Shown: in pieces, positions 36,098 to 44,400 of the stretch
Layout: each line of letters opens with the position of its first letter
How positions within the stretch are numbered: position 1 is the stretch's first letter
Assembly (NCBI RefSeq): GCF_020179755.1
Contig: NZ_JAIUCY010000006.1
Coordinates: 124,001-188,000, forward strand
Source: Herbaspirillum sp. alder98
Lineage (GTDB): Bacteria > Pseudomonadota > Gammaproteobacteria > Burkholderiales > Burkholderiaceae_D
Direction: 5' to 3'
DNA length: 64,000 nt
Program-made: the position numbers and the translations under genes
The notes under the pieces: generated by a model
What the model was told of the DNA's origin: nothing
What the model saw: only the letters and a program-made list of their open reading frames with translations
Databases searched by the model: none

Positions 36098-36979
36098 ATG
36101 AACTGGGACGACGCCCGCATCTTTCTGGCCCTGTGCCGCGAAACCACGTTGCGCGGCGCGGCCCGGGTATTGGGGGTGGACCAGGCCACCGTGGGGCGCC
36201 GCATCGCGGCCATGGAAAAGGACCTGGGCAGCACGCTGTTCCTGCGCGCCTCGGACGGCTACCTGCTCACCGCCAGCGGCGAAACGGCGCTGGGCGTGGC
36301 ACGCCGCATGGAGAGCGCGGCGCTCGAACTGCAAACCCGGCTGCAAGGGCAGGACGACGCGCTGGCCGGCACCGTGCGCATCACCAGCACCGACTCGATC
36401 ACGATCGATTTCCTGTTGCCGGCGCTGGCGCAACTGCGCCTGCTGCATCCGCGCATCAGCGTCGACGTCGACGTCTCGACCCAGATGTTGAGCCTGCCGC
36501 GCCGCCAGAGCGACCTGGCCATCCGCAACGTCAAGCCCGACAATCCGGACCTGGTGGTGCGCAAGATCACGTCATGGCCGGTCGGCCTGTTCGCCAGCGC
36601 CGACTACCTCGCCCGCCATGGCGAGCCGCAGCCGGAGACCGAATTCGCCGGTCATCAACTGGTGGCCTACAAGCCCTACGCCACTTCTGCACAGGGATTG
36701 TTGCTGCTCGATGAGCCGGCCCGGCAAGGCAACATCGCGGCGCTGCTGAACTCCAGCCTGATGCTGCGGCGCGCGGTGGCGGCGGGCCTGGGCATCGGTG
36801 AAATGCCGGTCTACATGGGGCAGCGCGAGAACCTGGTGCGCATCTGGCCGGAGCGACGCCGTCGTGCCGATTACGATGTGTGGCTGGTCACCCACCCCGA
36901 CCTGCGGGCGACGGCGCGGATTCGCGCCGTCGGCGAATTCCTGACCGCGGCCATTCGCCACGCCGACAGCGGCGCGTGA
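36098..36979 (+). CDS. LysR-family transcriptional regulator
   Basis: A 293-residue protein. HTH: NWDDARIFLALCRETTLRGA, then ARVLGVDQATVGRRIAAMEK. The DQATVGRR recognition helix is typical of a LysR subgroup that sits beside YbfB-type MFS genes. The effector domain starts near residue 92 (GTVRITSTDSITIDFLLPAL). It probably controls the divergent MFS gene. Confidence 0.88.
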   Translation: MNWDDARIFLALCRETTLRGAARVLGVDQATVGRRIAAMEKDLGSTLFLRASDGYLLTASGETALGVARRMESAALELQTRLQGQDDALAGTVRITSTDSITIDFLLPALAQLRLLHPRISVDVDVSTQMLSLPRRQSDLAIRNVKPDNPDLVVRKITSWPVGLFASADYLARHGEPQPETEFAGHQLVAYKPYATSAQGLLLLDEPARQGNIAALLNSSLMLRRAVAAGLGIGEMPVYMGQRENLVRIWPERRRRADYDVWLVTHPDLRATARIRAVGEFLTAAIRHADSGA

Positions 36980-37022
36980 CGGTACAATCGCTGCCCGAAC
37001 CGAGCCAGCCTCACTCCTCACC

Positions 37023-37685
37023 ATGTGCGTCAACTACAAACCCACCTCCGCAAAAGTCGCCGGCGAGCTGACCGGCGCCAGTACCGAAGGCATCGGCGAC
37101 TGGCCCGAGGAAACCTGGCAGGACTATGCCGCGCCGCTGGTGCGGGCAGATGCCAGCGGCACGCCCGAACTGCTGGTCGGCACCTATGGCATGGTGCCCA
37201 GGCGTTTCCAGCAGGGCATGCCGATCTCGACCATGAATGCCCGCGCCGAAACGATCGGCGAGCGGCGCAGCTATGCCAGCGCATGGCATCGCACCCAGAC
37301 CTGCCTGTTGCCCACCGAATGGTTCGTCGAACCCAACTACGAATCGGGCAAGGCCCAGCGCTGGGCCATCGGCATGGCCGATGACAGGCCGTTCTGCCTG
37401 GCCGGGCTGTGGCGCGCATGGGAAGAACCTGAAGGCGGGCTGAGTTTTTCGTTTACGCAAATCACCATCAACGCCGACCGGCACCCGTTGATGCGCCGTT
37501 TCAACAAGCCGGGCGAAGAAAAGCGCAGCGTGGTGATCATCCCCCGCTCGCAATATGGCACCTGGCTCAACGCCGCTTCGCCCGAGCAGGCGCGCGCGAT
37601 ATTGCACCTGACGCCGGCGGCATCGATGCACGCCAGGCCCGCTGAAAAAGACTATCGCGAGACGCCACAGTCGAGCCTGTTCTGA
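37023..37685 (+). CDS. SOS response-associated peptidase (SRAP/YedK/HMCES-like)
   Basis: A 220-residue protein. After removal of Met1, Cys2 (MCVNY) forms the stable thiazolidine crosslink with abasic sites in single-stranded DNA. The other active-site residues are present: Asn72 (TMNARAE), Glu103 (TEWFVEPN) and His154 (NADRHPLMRR). It is shorter around the Glu region than classical YedK and has WFVEPNYESG where FYEW is usual, so it belongs to a divergent SRAP subfamily. It protects replication forks at abasic sites. DnaA-box-like sequences lie just downstream. Confidence 0.9.
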   Translation: MCVNYKPTSAKVAGELTGASTEGIGDWPEETWQDYAAPLVRADASGTPELLVGTYGMVPRRFQQGMPISTMNARAETIGERRSYASAWHRTQTCLLPTEWFVEPNYESGKAQRWAIGMADDRPFCLAGLWRAWEEPEGGLSFSFTQITINADRHPLMRRFNKPGEEKRSVVIIPRSQYGTWLNAASPEQARAILHLTPAASMHARPAEKDYRETPQSSLF

Positions 37686-37703
37686 CGCCGCAGCCGCCCA
37701 AAG

Positions 37704-37738
37704 TTATCCCCGCTTTATGTGTGCAAAACTGTGGATAA
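37704..37738. promoter_or_regulatory. Two DnaA-box-like sites
   Basis: TTATCCCCG (37704-37712) is near-consensus, and TGTGGATAA (37730-37738) is the exact reverse complement of TTATCCACA. They lie in a 129-bp gap between convergent genes. Chance occurrence of a single perfect 9-mer is possible. Confidence 0.4.
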
Positions 37739-37814
37739 CAGTCTTCAAGGCTTGCTATGTCCTTGATTTCATTAGGAGTGCCGGTACTGCCCGCAATTGA
37801 GGCAACCCCCGAAT

Positions 37815-38429
37815 TCAGTACAGCGTATCCTGCGTGCGCTGCGGCAAGTCACGGTCATAGGCGGCACCGTCGAAGTTGCCGCCGGCCAGGCGCTGATGGA
37901 TGGCGCCGGCGCTGGGCAGGCGTTCGCGCGCCAGATGATGGGCCGGGTTCCACAGGTCCGAGCGCACGATCGATTTGGAACAATGGAAATAGGCTGCCTC
38001 GACCTTGACCACGATCACGCTGCGCGGCAGCTTGCCGCGTATCTCGAAGCGCCCCAGCAGCGCCGGATCGACCGAAATGCCGGCGCGGCCATTGACGCGC
38101 AGCGTCTCGCCCACGCCCGGCACGATGAACAATAGCGACACCCGCGGATCAAGCACGATATTGCGCAGGTTGTCGACGCGGTTGTTGCCGGGCCGGTCCG
38201 GCACCAGCAAGGTGTGCCGGTCGAGAATATGCACGAAGCCGGCCGGGTCGCCCTTGGGCGAACAGTCCATGCCCTCCTCGCCGGCCGACGCCAGCACGAT
38301 GAAAGGCGACGCCCGCACGAAGGCCTGGTAGTCCTCGTTGAGATGATCGATCTGCTTGCGCAGCGCGCGCTCGGTAGGCTGGCCATAGAGCGCTTCCAAT
38401 TGATCGACGGTGGTGATGTCGTGCGTCAT
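37815..38429 (-). CDS. PPOX-fold FMN-dependent enzyme (pyridoxamine 5'-phosphate oxidase-like)
   Basis: A 204-residue cytoplasmic protein. Split-barrel FMN-binding features: SPFIVLASAGEEGMDCSPKG, DPAGFVHILDRHTLLVPDRP, GNNRVDNLRNIVLDPRVSLL and ETLRVNGRAGISVD. The tail contains YFHCSKSIVRSDLWNP. It resembles the DR_2398-type family of probable FMN enzymes. The substrate is unknown, and members may reduce small electrophiles or F420/FMN-linked compounds. It stands alone, divergent from the binding protein at 38596. Confidence 0.8.
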   Translation of the reverse strand: MTHDITTVDQLEALYGQPTERALRKQIDHLNEDYQAFVRASPFIVLASAGEEGMDCSPKGDPAGFVHILDRHTLLVPDRPGNNRVDNLRNIVLDPRVSLLFIVPGVGETLRVNGRAGISVDPALLGRFEIRGKLPRSVIVVKVEAAYFHCSKSIVRSDLWNPAHHLARERLPSAGAIHQRLAGGNFDGAAYDRDLPQRTQDTLY

Positions 38430-38595
38430 GCTGTCTCCCGGGTTCGAATTTGCGGATGAGTATAACGTCGCATCACGTACCCGCAGAGAATTGTCCTGAC
38501 GACTAAATCAACTAAGCATCATCGGAATAATTCTTTGGCGGGCTCATCCTTAGTCAATACGATGACACCCTTTGCAAATCAAGGGGGACCATCGC

Positions 38596-39627
38596 ATGCG
38601 CACTACCGACAAGAACAAGACCACACGCCACTGGATCGCCGGCGTCACGGCCGCGCTGGCCGCCACCACCCTGCTGTGGACAACACCGGCGCAGGCCGAA
38701 GGGCAACTGCGCATCGCGTATCAGTACGACGTGGGCGATATCCTGCTGCACGTGGTGCGCGACCAGAAGCTGATCGAGAAATACGCGGCCCAGGAAGGGG
38801 TGCAGGCCAATGTCGAGTGGAAGCAGCTCTCGGGCGGCGCCGCCATCAACGACGCCATCCTGTCCAACACGCTCGACGTCGCCTCGACCGGCCTGCCGCC
38901 GCTGCTCACCATCTGGGACCGTACCTATGGCAAGCAGAACATCAAGGCCATCGCCGCGCTGGGTTCGCTGCCGACTTACCTGCTGACCCGCAACCCGGAC
39001 GTCAAAAAGCTGACCGACTTCAGCCCCAGGGACCGTATCGCCCTGCCCGCCACGACCATCTCGCTGCATGCCAGGTTGCTGCAGATTGCCGCGGCCCAGC
39101 AGTTTGGCAAAGACAAGTTTGCCCACTTCGACGAAATCACCGTGACCCTGCCGCACAGCGAGGCTGCGGCCGCCCTGCTGTCGGGCAAGACCGAGGTCAA
39201 TTCGCACTTTGCGAGCCCGCCGTTCCAGTTCCAGGAGCTGAAGGATCCGGCGATCCGCAAGATCACCACGTCCTACGAGATCCTGGGCGGGCCGTCGACG
39301 CTCAACATCCTGTGGGCGCCCGAGCGATACCAGCGCGAAAACCCCAAGACATTTACCGCGCTGCGCCGCGCATTGGCCGAAGCGCTGGTGTTCGTGCAAA
39401 AGAACAAGGCCGAGGCCGCCGCGATCTATGTGCGACTGGAAAACTCCAGGCTGCCGGTCAGCTTCGTGCAGGAAATCATTTCGTCGCCCGACGTGCAGTA
39501 CACGCTGCAACCACAGAATACCTTCAAGCTGGCTTCGTTCCTGGCCGATGTCGGCGCGATCAAGCATCGGCCTGCCAGCTGGAAGGATTACTTCTTTGAT
39601 GAGGCGCAGGCGGGTGGCGGTAGCTGA
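38596..39627 (+). CDS. NMT1/SsuA-like ABC substrate-binding protein, orphan
   Basis: A 343-residue exported protein from the ATG at 38596, after AAGGGGGACC. The signal peptide is about residues 1-34 (ending TPAQA|EGQ). Motifs: LRIAYQYDVGDILLHVVRDQ, LSGGAAINDAILSNTLDVAS, TGLPPLLTIWDRTY, HFASPPFQFQEL. Such proteins bind sulfonates, nitrate, taurine, thiamine precursors or similar. No permease or ATPase follows, only a terminator at 39646. It would have to share another transporter or act as a receptor. Confidence 0.85.
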   Translation: MRTTDKNKTTRHWIAGVTAALAATTLLWTTPAQAEGQLRIAYQYDVGDILLHVVRDQKLIEKYAAQEGVQANVEWKQLSGGAAINDAILSNTLDVASTGLPPLLTIWDRTYGKQNIKAIAALGSLPTYLLTRNPDVKKLTDFSPRDRIALPATTISLHARLLQIAAAQQFGKDKFAHFDEITVTLPHSEAAAALLSGKTEVNSHFASPPFQFQELKDPAIRKITTSYEILGGPSTLNILWAPERYQRENPKTFTALRRALAEALVFVQKNKAEAAAIYVRLENSRLPVSFVQEIISSPDVQYTLQPQNTFKLASFLADVGAIKHRPASWKDYFFDEAQAGGGS

Positions 39628-39645
39628 TTATTGAAGGGGTAAAGA

Positions 39646-39675
39646 AAGCGACCGCTAGTCAGGTCGCTTTTTTTT
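39646..39675 (+). terminator. Rho-independent terminator
   Basis: AAGCGACC (39646-39653) pairs with GGTCGCTT (39662-39669), followed by a T-run. Confidence 0.88.
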
Positions 39676-39704
39676 GGGGATTTCGGGCAACAACAAAGCC
39701 CTAC

Positions 39705-39733
39705 TTGACCCTAACCAAATTGAGGACTAAATT
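39705..39733 (+). promoter_or_regulatory. Sigma70-type promoter of the toxin-antitoxin pair
   Basis: TTGACC (39705-39710), a 17-nt spacer and TAAATT (39728-39733). The -10 box is embedded in an imperfect dyad (TTGAGGACTAAATTCAGTCAA without central symmetry), a plausible site for antitoxin autorepression. It lies 28 bp before the antitoxin ATG. Confidence 0.65.
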
Positions 39734-39760
39734 CAGTCAACCGCATTCATCGAGGTTGCC

Positions 39761-40039
39761 ATGTCATCCCCAACCAATATCAAGTCCATTTCATACCTGA
39801 AAAGCCATGCCGCGCAGATCTCGGAAGATCTGGAACAGAACGGCACGCCTTACGTCATCACCCAGAATGGCGAAGCAAGCATGGTGATCGAAAGCGTCAA
39901 ACAGTTTCAGGAAAAAGAAGAACTGATTGCCGTGCTGAAGATTATCGCCATGGGTGAAAAGGACCGGCTGCAAGGCCGTGGCGTCAGTGCCGAAGAAGCG
40001 CGCGCGCAGCTTCGTGCGGCACGTAAGCATCGTCAATAA
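39761..40039 (+). CDS. Type II antitoxin, Phd/YefM family
   Basis: A 92-residue protein. The N-terminal DNA-binding fold is typical: SISYLKSHAAQISEDLEQNG, then TPYVITQNGEASMVIESVKQF. The C-terminal ~35 residues are charged and probably unfold to wrap the toxin. It would repress its own promoter and neutralise the downstream toxin. Its TAA stop overlaps the toxin ATG by one base, so translation is coupled. Confidence 0.88.
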   Translation: MSSPTNIKSISYLKSHAAQISEDLEQNGTPYVITQNGEASMVIESVKQFQEKEELIAVLKIIAMGEKDRLQGRGVSAEEARAQLRAARKHRQ

Positions 40040-40359
40040 TGGCCATCATCATCCTGCCCGATGCCCTGGCCGACCTTCACTCGCTACAAGAGTACATGCT
40101 CGGCAAATGGACAGAAACCGATTGGCTGGCAGCCGAAGACGAAATCTTTGAAAAGCTTGCCCGGGTTGATGCGGGGAGCTATCCAGGGACCGCCATAAAC
40201 GAGCTCGCCATGGTCGGCAACTTTGACTACCAGTATGTCTTTACTTCGCATCACAAAGTGGTTTATCGCCGTGTCGATGAAAACATCCACGTGTATGCCG
40301 TCGCCAGCAATCGACAGGACTTCATGACCTTGTTGATGAAGCGCTTGTTGAAAAGATAG
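40039..40359 (+). CDS. Type II toxin, RelE/ParE superfamily
   Basis: A 106-residue basic protein with the compact RelE/ParE fold: two N-terminal helices (DALADLHSLQEYMLGKWTET), then strands YQYVFTSHHKVVYRRVDENI and HVYAVASNRQDF. The HHKVVYRR/VASNRQD region corresponds to the functional C-terminal part. I cannot decide between an mRNA interferase and a gyrase poison. The pair is complete, with a promoter and start-stop coupling. Confidence 0.85.
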   Translation: MAIIILPDALADLHSLQEYMLGKWTETDWLAAEDEIFEKLARVDAGSYPGTAINELAMVGNFDYQYVFTSHHKVVYRRVDENIHVYAVASNRQDFMTLLMKRLLKR

Positions 40360-40435
40360 ACAAGACGGAACCTCCCCCGCAGCCGCCGGTACTCATCACG
40401 GGCCAAGTCCTGTTACCCGTCCATGAGATGCCACT

Positions 40436-41428
40436 ATGTCAATCAGCCTGCGGTTCGAACTAGATTTTCAAATGCCGACCTCCGACCTTGCAAGCGGATG
40501 GGGGAGCACATCGTCAAGCTTCAATCCTCGGCGTCAGGAAGTCGATCCCTACGACATCGGCGAATACTCCCCGTCTCAATCGAACCGCAGCGATGATCAA
40601 TCCTATGCCCAGACGCCCAACGACACGCAGGCGCTGAAGGACTTCGGGTCGATGCTGATGGCGATCCTGGCGCAATTGCTGAACTGGAATTCACCATCGT
40701 CCACACCATCCGACCAGCAGGCGCCGACCTCGCCCGGCCAGGGCTATGACCGCAGCGATATCGATGGCGGTGTCGATGGTGGTTTCACGCCGCCTTCCTT
40801 CGTCGAAAAAACGCCTGTCACCGACACCGGCACCGATGACCCAGGCCAGTCGCAGCAAAATCCGGACGAGGCACAGGGTACGCCAACCAATAACAATCCG
40901 GTATCCAGCCCGCAAGGTACGCAACTGGTGTCGACCGGCACCGGCAACGGTCATTTCTTCAACGTCACCAACAATACCGATCGCGAACAGACCTTCGCCT
41001 TCTCGTCCAACAGCAGCAACACCTCGGGCTACTCGAACAAGATCGATGCCCTGATGACCTTGAAGCCGGGCGAAACCGGCACCTTCGAAGCGGGCGACGA
41101 TGTGCCGGGCATTCGCATCAACACCAGCGGCCCCAATGGCGAGACCAACGGCAATGAAACCCTGTACGAAGACACGATCCAGACCAATCCGATGGGCGGC
41201 GGCATCGTGCACAACCCTGACGTGAGCAACGTCGCCGGCAAGCTCAGTTACGACGGCCGGCCGCAGCTGATCACGGTCTCCGACGGCACCCGCACCATTG
41301 GCGACGGCACCGAGACCGGCGTCTATGACTACGACATCGAGGACCAGGATCCCAACCGCGCCACCAATCCGATGAACATGGCGCTCAACCCGGCCAGCAC
41401 GTATGACATCGTGTTTTCCGATGGCTGA
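40436..41428 (+). CDS. Large acidic, cysteine-free hypothetical protein
   Basis: A 330-residue protein with no signal peptide and no cysteine. Residues 14-165 are a low-complexity Ser/Gln/Asn/Pro/Asp/Gly region around one hydrophobic patch (FGSMLMAILAQLLNW). Residues ~168-330 look like a beta-rich domain (GNGHFFNVTNNTDREQTFAF, LKPGETGTFEAGDDVPGIRI, YDGRPQLITVSDGTRT). Composition resembles non-classically exported proteins such as type III harpins, but no secretion genes adjoin it, and I recognise no family. It is convergent with the FHA gene, leaving a 36-bp gap. The start is uncertain. Confidence 0.6.
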   Translation: MSISLRFELDFQMPTSDLASGWGSTSSSFNPRRQEVDPYDIGEYSPSQSNRSDDQSYAQTPNDTQALKDFGSMLMAILAQLLNWNSPSSTPSDQQAPTSPGQGYDRSDIDGGVDGGFTPPSFVEKTPVTDTGTDDPGQSQQNPDEAQGTPTNNNPVSSPQGTQLVSTGTGNGHFFNVTNNTDREQTFAFSSNSSNTSGYSNKIDALMTLKPGETGTFEAGDDVPGIRINTSGPNGETNGNETLYEDTIQTNPMGGGIVHNPDVSNVAGKLSYDGRPQLITVSDGTRTIGDGTETGVYDYDIEDQDPNRATNPMNMALNPASTYDIVFSDG

Positions 41429-41464
41429 TGGCGCGCGTGCTGGAGCAGTTTGACAGGCAGCGCA

Positions 41465-44400
41465 TTACCGGGCCGCCTTCAAGGCCCTCCTCTCCTGTTC
41501 CGTCAGGCGCGACAGCTGCGCGTTGTCGACAGTGTTGCCCAGGCCGATGACCTGCACCGGACTGGCGCGGTCTGACTTGCCGTCCGGCGTCATCGAAGTC
41601 ATGCCCGCTGCCGGCGCGGCTGGTGCGCTCTCGGTGGGCTCGTTGCCAAAGCCCAGCACCCGCACCGTGAACACCGACGGCAGGTTCTGGCGCGCCGCAG
41701 CCCGGTCGCGCGAAACCGCATCCTGCGCTGCCATGGCGGCCGAACTGGCGGCGGCGCTGGCGTTGCTCAAGGCGCCGACGTTGACGCTGGCCACTACCGG
41801 CAAGCCGGTTGACTTGCCCTGCACCTGGATGTTGGCGGCATTGACCACTTGCAGCGCCGCGATGTTGACGTTGCCCGACACCCGGATGCCGGCTTCGCCC
41901 GCATCGATGGTGCCTAGCGGCGCGATCAGGTCGATGTCGCCGGCCGGCACTTCGGCAATCGGCGCCAGCGTGGCAATGCCGGCGCCGGTGCTGGGCACGT
42001 CCGACGACAGCGTGACGTTGCCCCAGCGGTCGTACACCCGCTTGGGCGGGGTATAGACCACCGTGGTCTTGGAACCGCGACCGGCGTTGATGTCGCCGGC
42101 GGCCGACCAGGCCAGCACGTCGCCGCCGAAGGTGGTCATGATGCGGCTCTGGCCCAGCAGGATGCTGCCCAGCGCATACATCTGGATGTTGCCCGCGCCC
42201 TGCGTGATCACGCCCGCACTGCCAGCCGGATTGGTGCCTTCGACGCCAAATACCTGGCGCCCGCCCGGCGTCAGCATCTGGATGTCGCCGCCGAACCGGG
42301 TATGCACGCCGGCGTCGCCGAACATGGTGATGTCGCCACCATAGCCCGACGCCACGCCCGGGAACAGGCTGGCGATCATGTTGCGGCCGCGCAGATAACT
42401 GCCGGAACGGGGGCTGTTGATGTCGTTGTACTCGCGACCACCGGCGGCCAGTTCGGCAAAATAGACGCGGCGGGCAAACACCCGTTGCTGCTCTGCCGGC
42501 AAGGCCGCATAGAACGCGCGCACCTGTTCGGTGCTGCCGGCAAAGCCGTAACGCTCGGTCAGCCAGGCGGCCAGTTCGTTCTCGTAGGTCTTGGCCACCT
42601 TGCCCGGCTGGCTGGCCAGCGATGCGCCCGCGGCCATCAGGTTGGCCGGATCGAGATAGCGCGCGATCAGGCCCACGTAGTCCGCACCGGCGCCCACGCC
42701 GGCCTGCATGACAATGCTGGCGCCGGGGCGCTGGTCGCCCGTCACCACCGGGCCGATGCTGTTGACGCCGACCTTGTTATCCATCTGGATATTGCGTCCG
42801 GCCGTGATCTCCAGCGTACCGGGGCCGGCTACGGCAAAGCTGCTGTACAGGATGTCGCGCCCGGCCGAGACGACCGAGACGTCATTCATGCCGCCATGGA
42901 CGAACAGGTTATTGACGGCGGTGTACTGGTCTGGCCTCTCGAACAGGTCGGGCACGCCCAGGCGGCTGCCGCTGCTGACGATGTCGCGCCCGGCCTTCAT
43001 CCAGACCGGCTGCGCCCCCTCGTACCAGCTCTGCCCGGCACGACTCTCGGTCCATGTCTGGGTAAAGGTAAGCGCCCGTCCGCTGCTGACCCCGAGCAGA
43101 TCGCCATCGACCGCGTAGAAGCGCGCCGGCTGGCCATTGCTGCGTGGCTCGCCGGAAGCCGTCCCGGCGCCGAAGGCAAACAGGGGATAGACCTCGCCAC
43201 TGATGACGACATGGCTACCGTCGCTATTGAGATTGGACACCGCAGCGCCGGACGCCGTGGTCCCCAAGAACGCAGGGTGCAACGGTGTGGCCATGCTGCT
43301 GCTGGCCGCAGCCGACTGGGTGACCGTGTAGCCGCCCGAGAAGATGCTGTCGCGTGCCAGGAACTCAAGCTGGCCATTGCTCGATGGCGCCAGCAGCAGG
43401 GGCGGCAACACCAGACTGTTATTGCTGGTGGTGCCGGCCAGCCCGTAATACAGGCTGCCGCTGGCGGCCACCGCGCTCAAGCGTCCCGGGTACACCACCG
43501 AGAGGTCGCTGGCGCGGCCGGACATGATGGGCGACAGGTTGCCGCCGGCCGAGAACAGGCTGATGGCCGTGTTGTTGGTCCACAGCGAGAACCAGCTGGT
43601 ACCGCTGCCGGTGGGCAGCGACCGGGTCGGATCGGACGGATCAGGCACCACCGCCGCCATCGGGGTCGCATTGGCGATCGTGGTGCGTCCCGGGTCGATG
43701 GCATTGCCGATCACCTGGTCACCACGCGACGACAACGCGAAGGTGGCGTCGCCCGGCACCAGCAGCAACCCGCCGCCCAGCTCGGCACGGGTCGCCACGA
43801 AGGCGTTCAGGGCGCGTGTTTCGCCGGGGATGGCACGCGACTCGTTCAACGCGTACGACATGGTCATGCGGCCCATTTCAGCCGCCTGCACCTGCACATT
43901 GCCGCGCAGGTCGACGATGGTGCCGCCGATGCCGTCGATCACGAAGCCGTTGCTGACCGGATTGAGGGCGCCACCGATGCGCACATCGATATCGCCGCCC
44001 CCGGTCAGGCTCAGGCTGCCGTCGGCCGCGACCCGGCCAGTGCTGCCCACGGCCAATACCAGTGACTGGGTACGCCGGTTCCATTGCTGCGCGGCGAGTT
44101 GATCCACGGTCTGGCCCACGGTGCCGGCATTGCCGCCGGCCTCGATACGCAGGTTGCCGCCGCCGAGCGCACCCAGTCCGGTAAAGCCGACCACCTTGTC
44201 GGCACCCGCCGACACATAGCTGCCGAAGTTGATCCACCAGGCGCTCAACTGGTCCTGGCCGCCACCCAGCGCCGTGGCGCTGCCCTGGCGCCACAACCAG
44301 TTACCGGTCTCGGCACTGTTGAATCCGCTGTCGTCGCGATTGGGGCGTCCAACCACCGCCGATGAGGCCATCATCTGGTTGCCGATCAGGTCGCCGCCGG

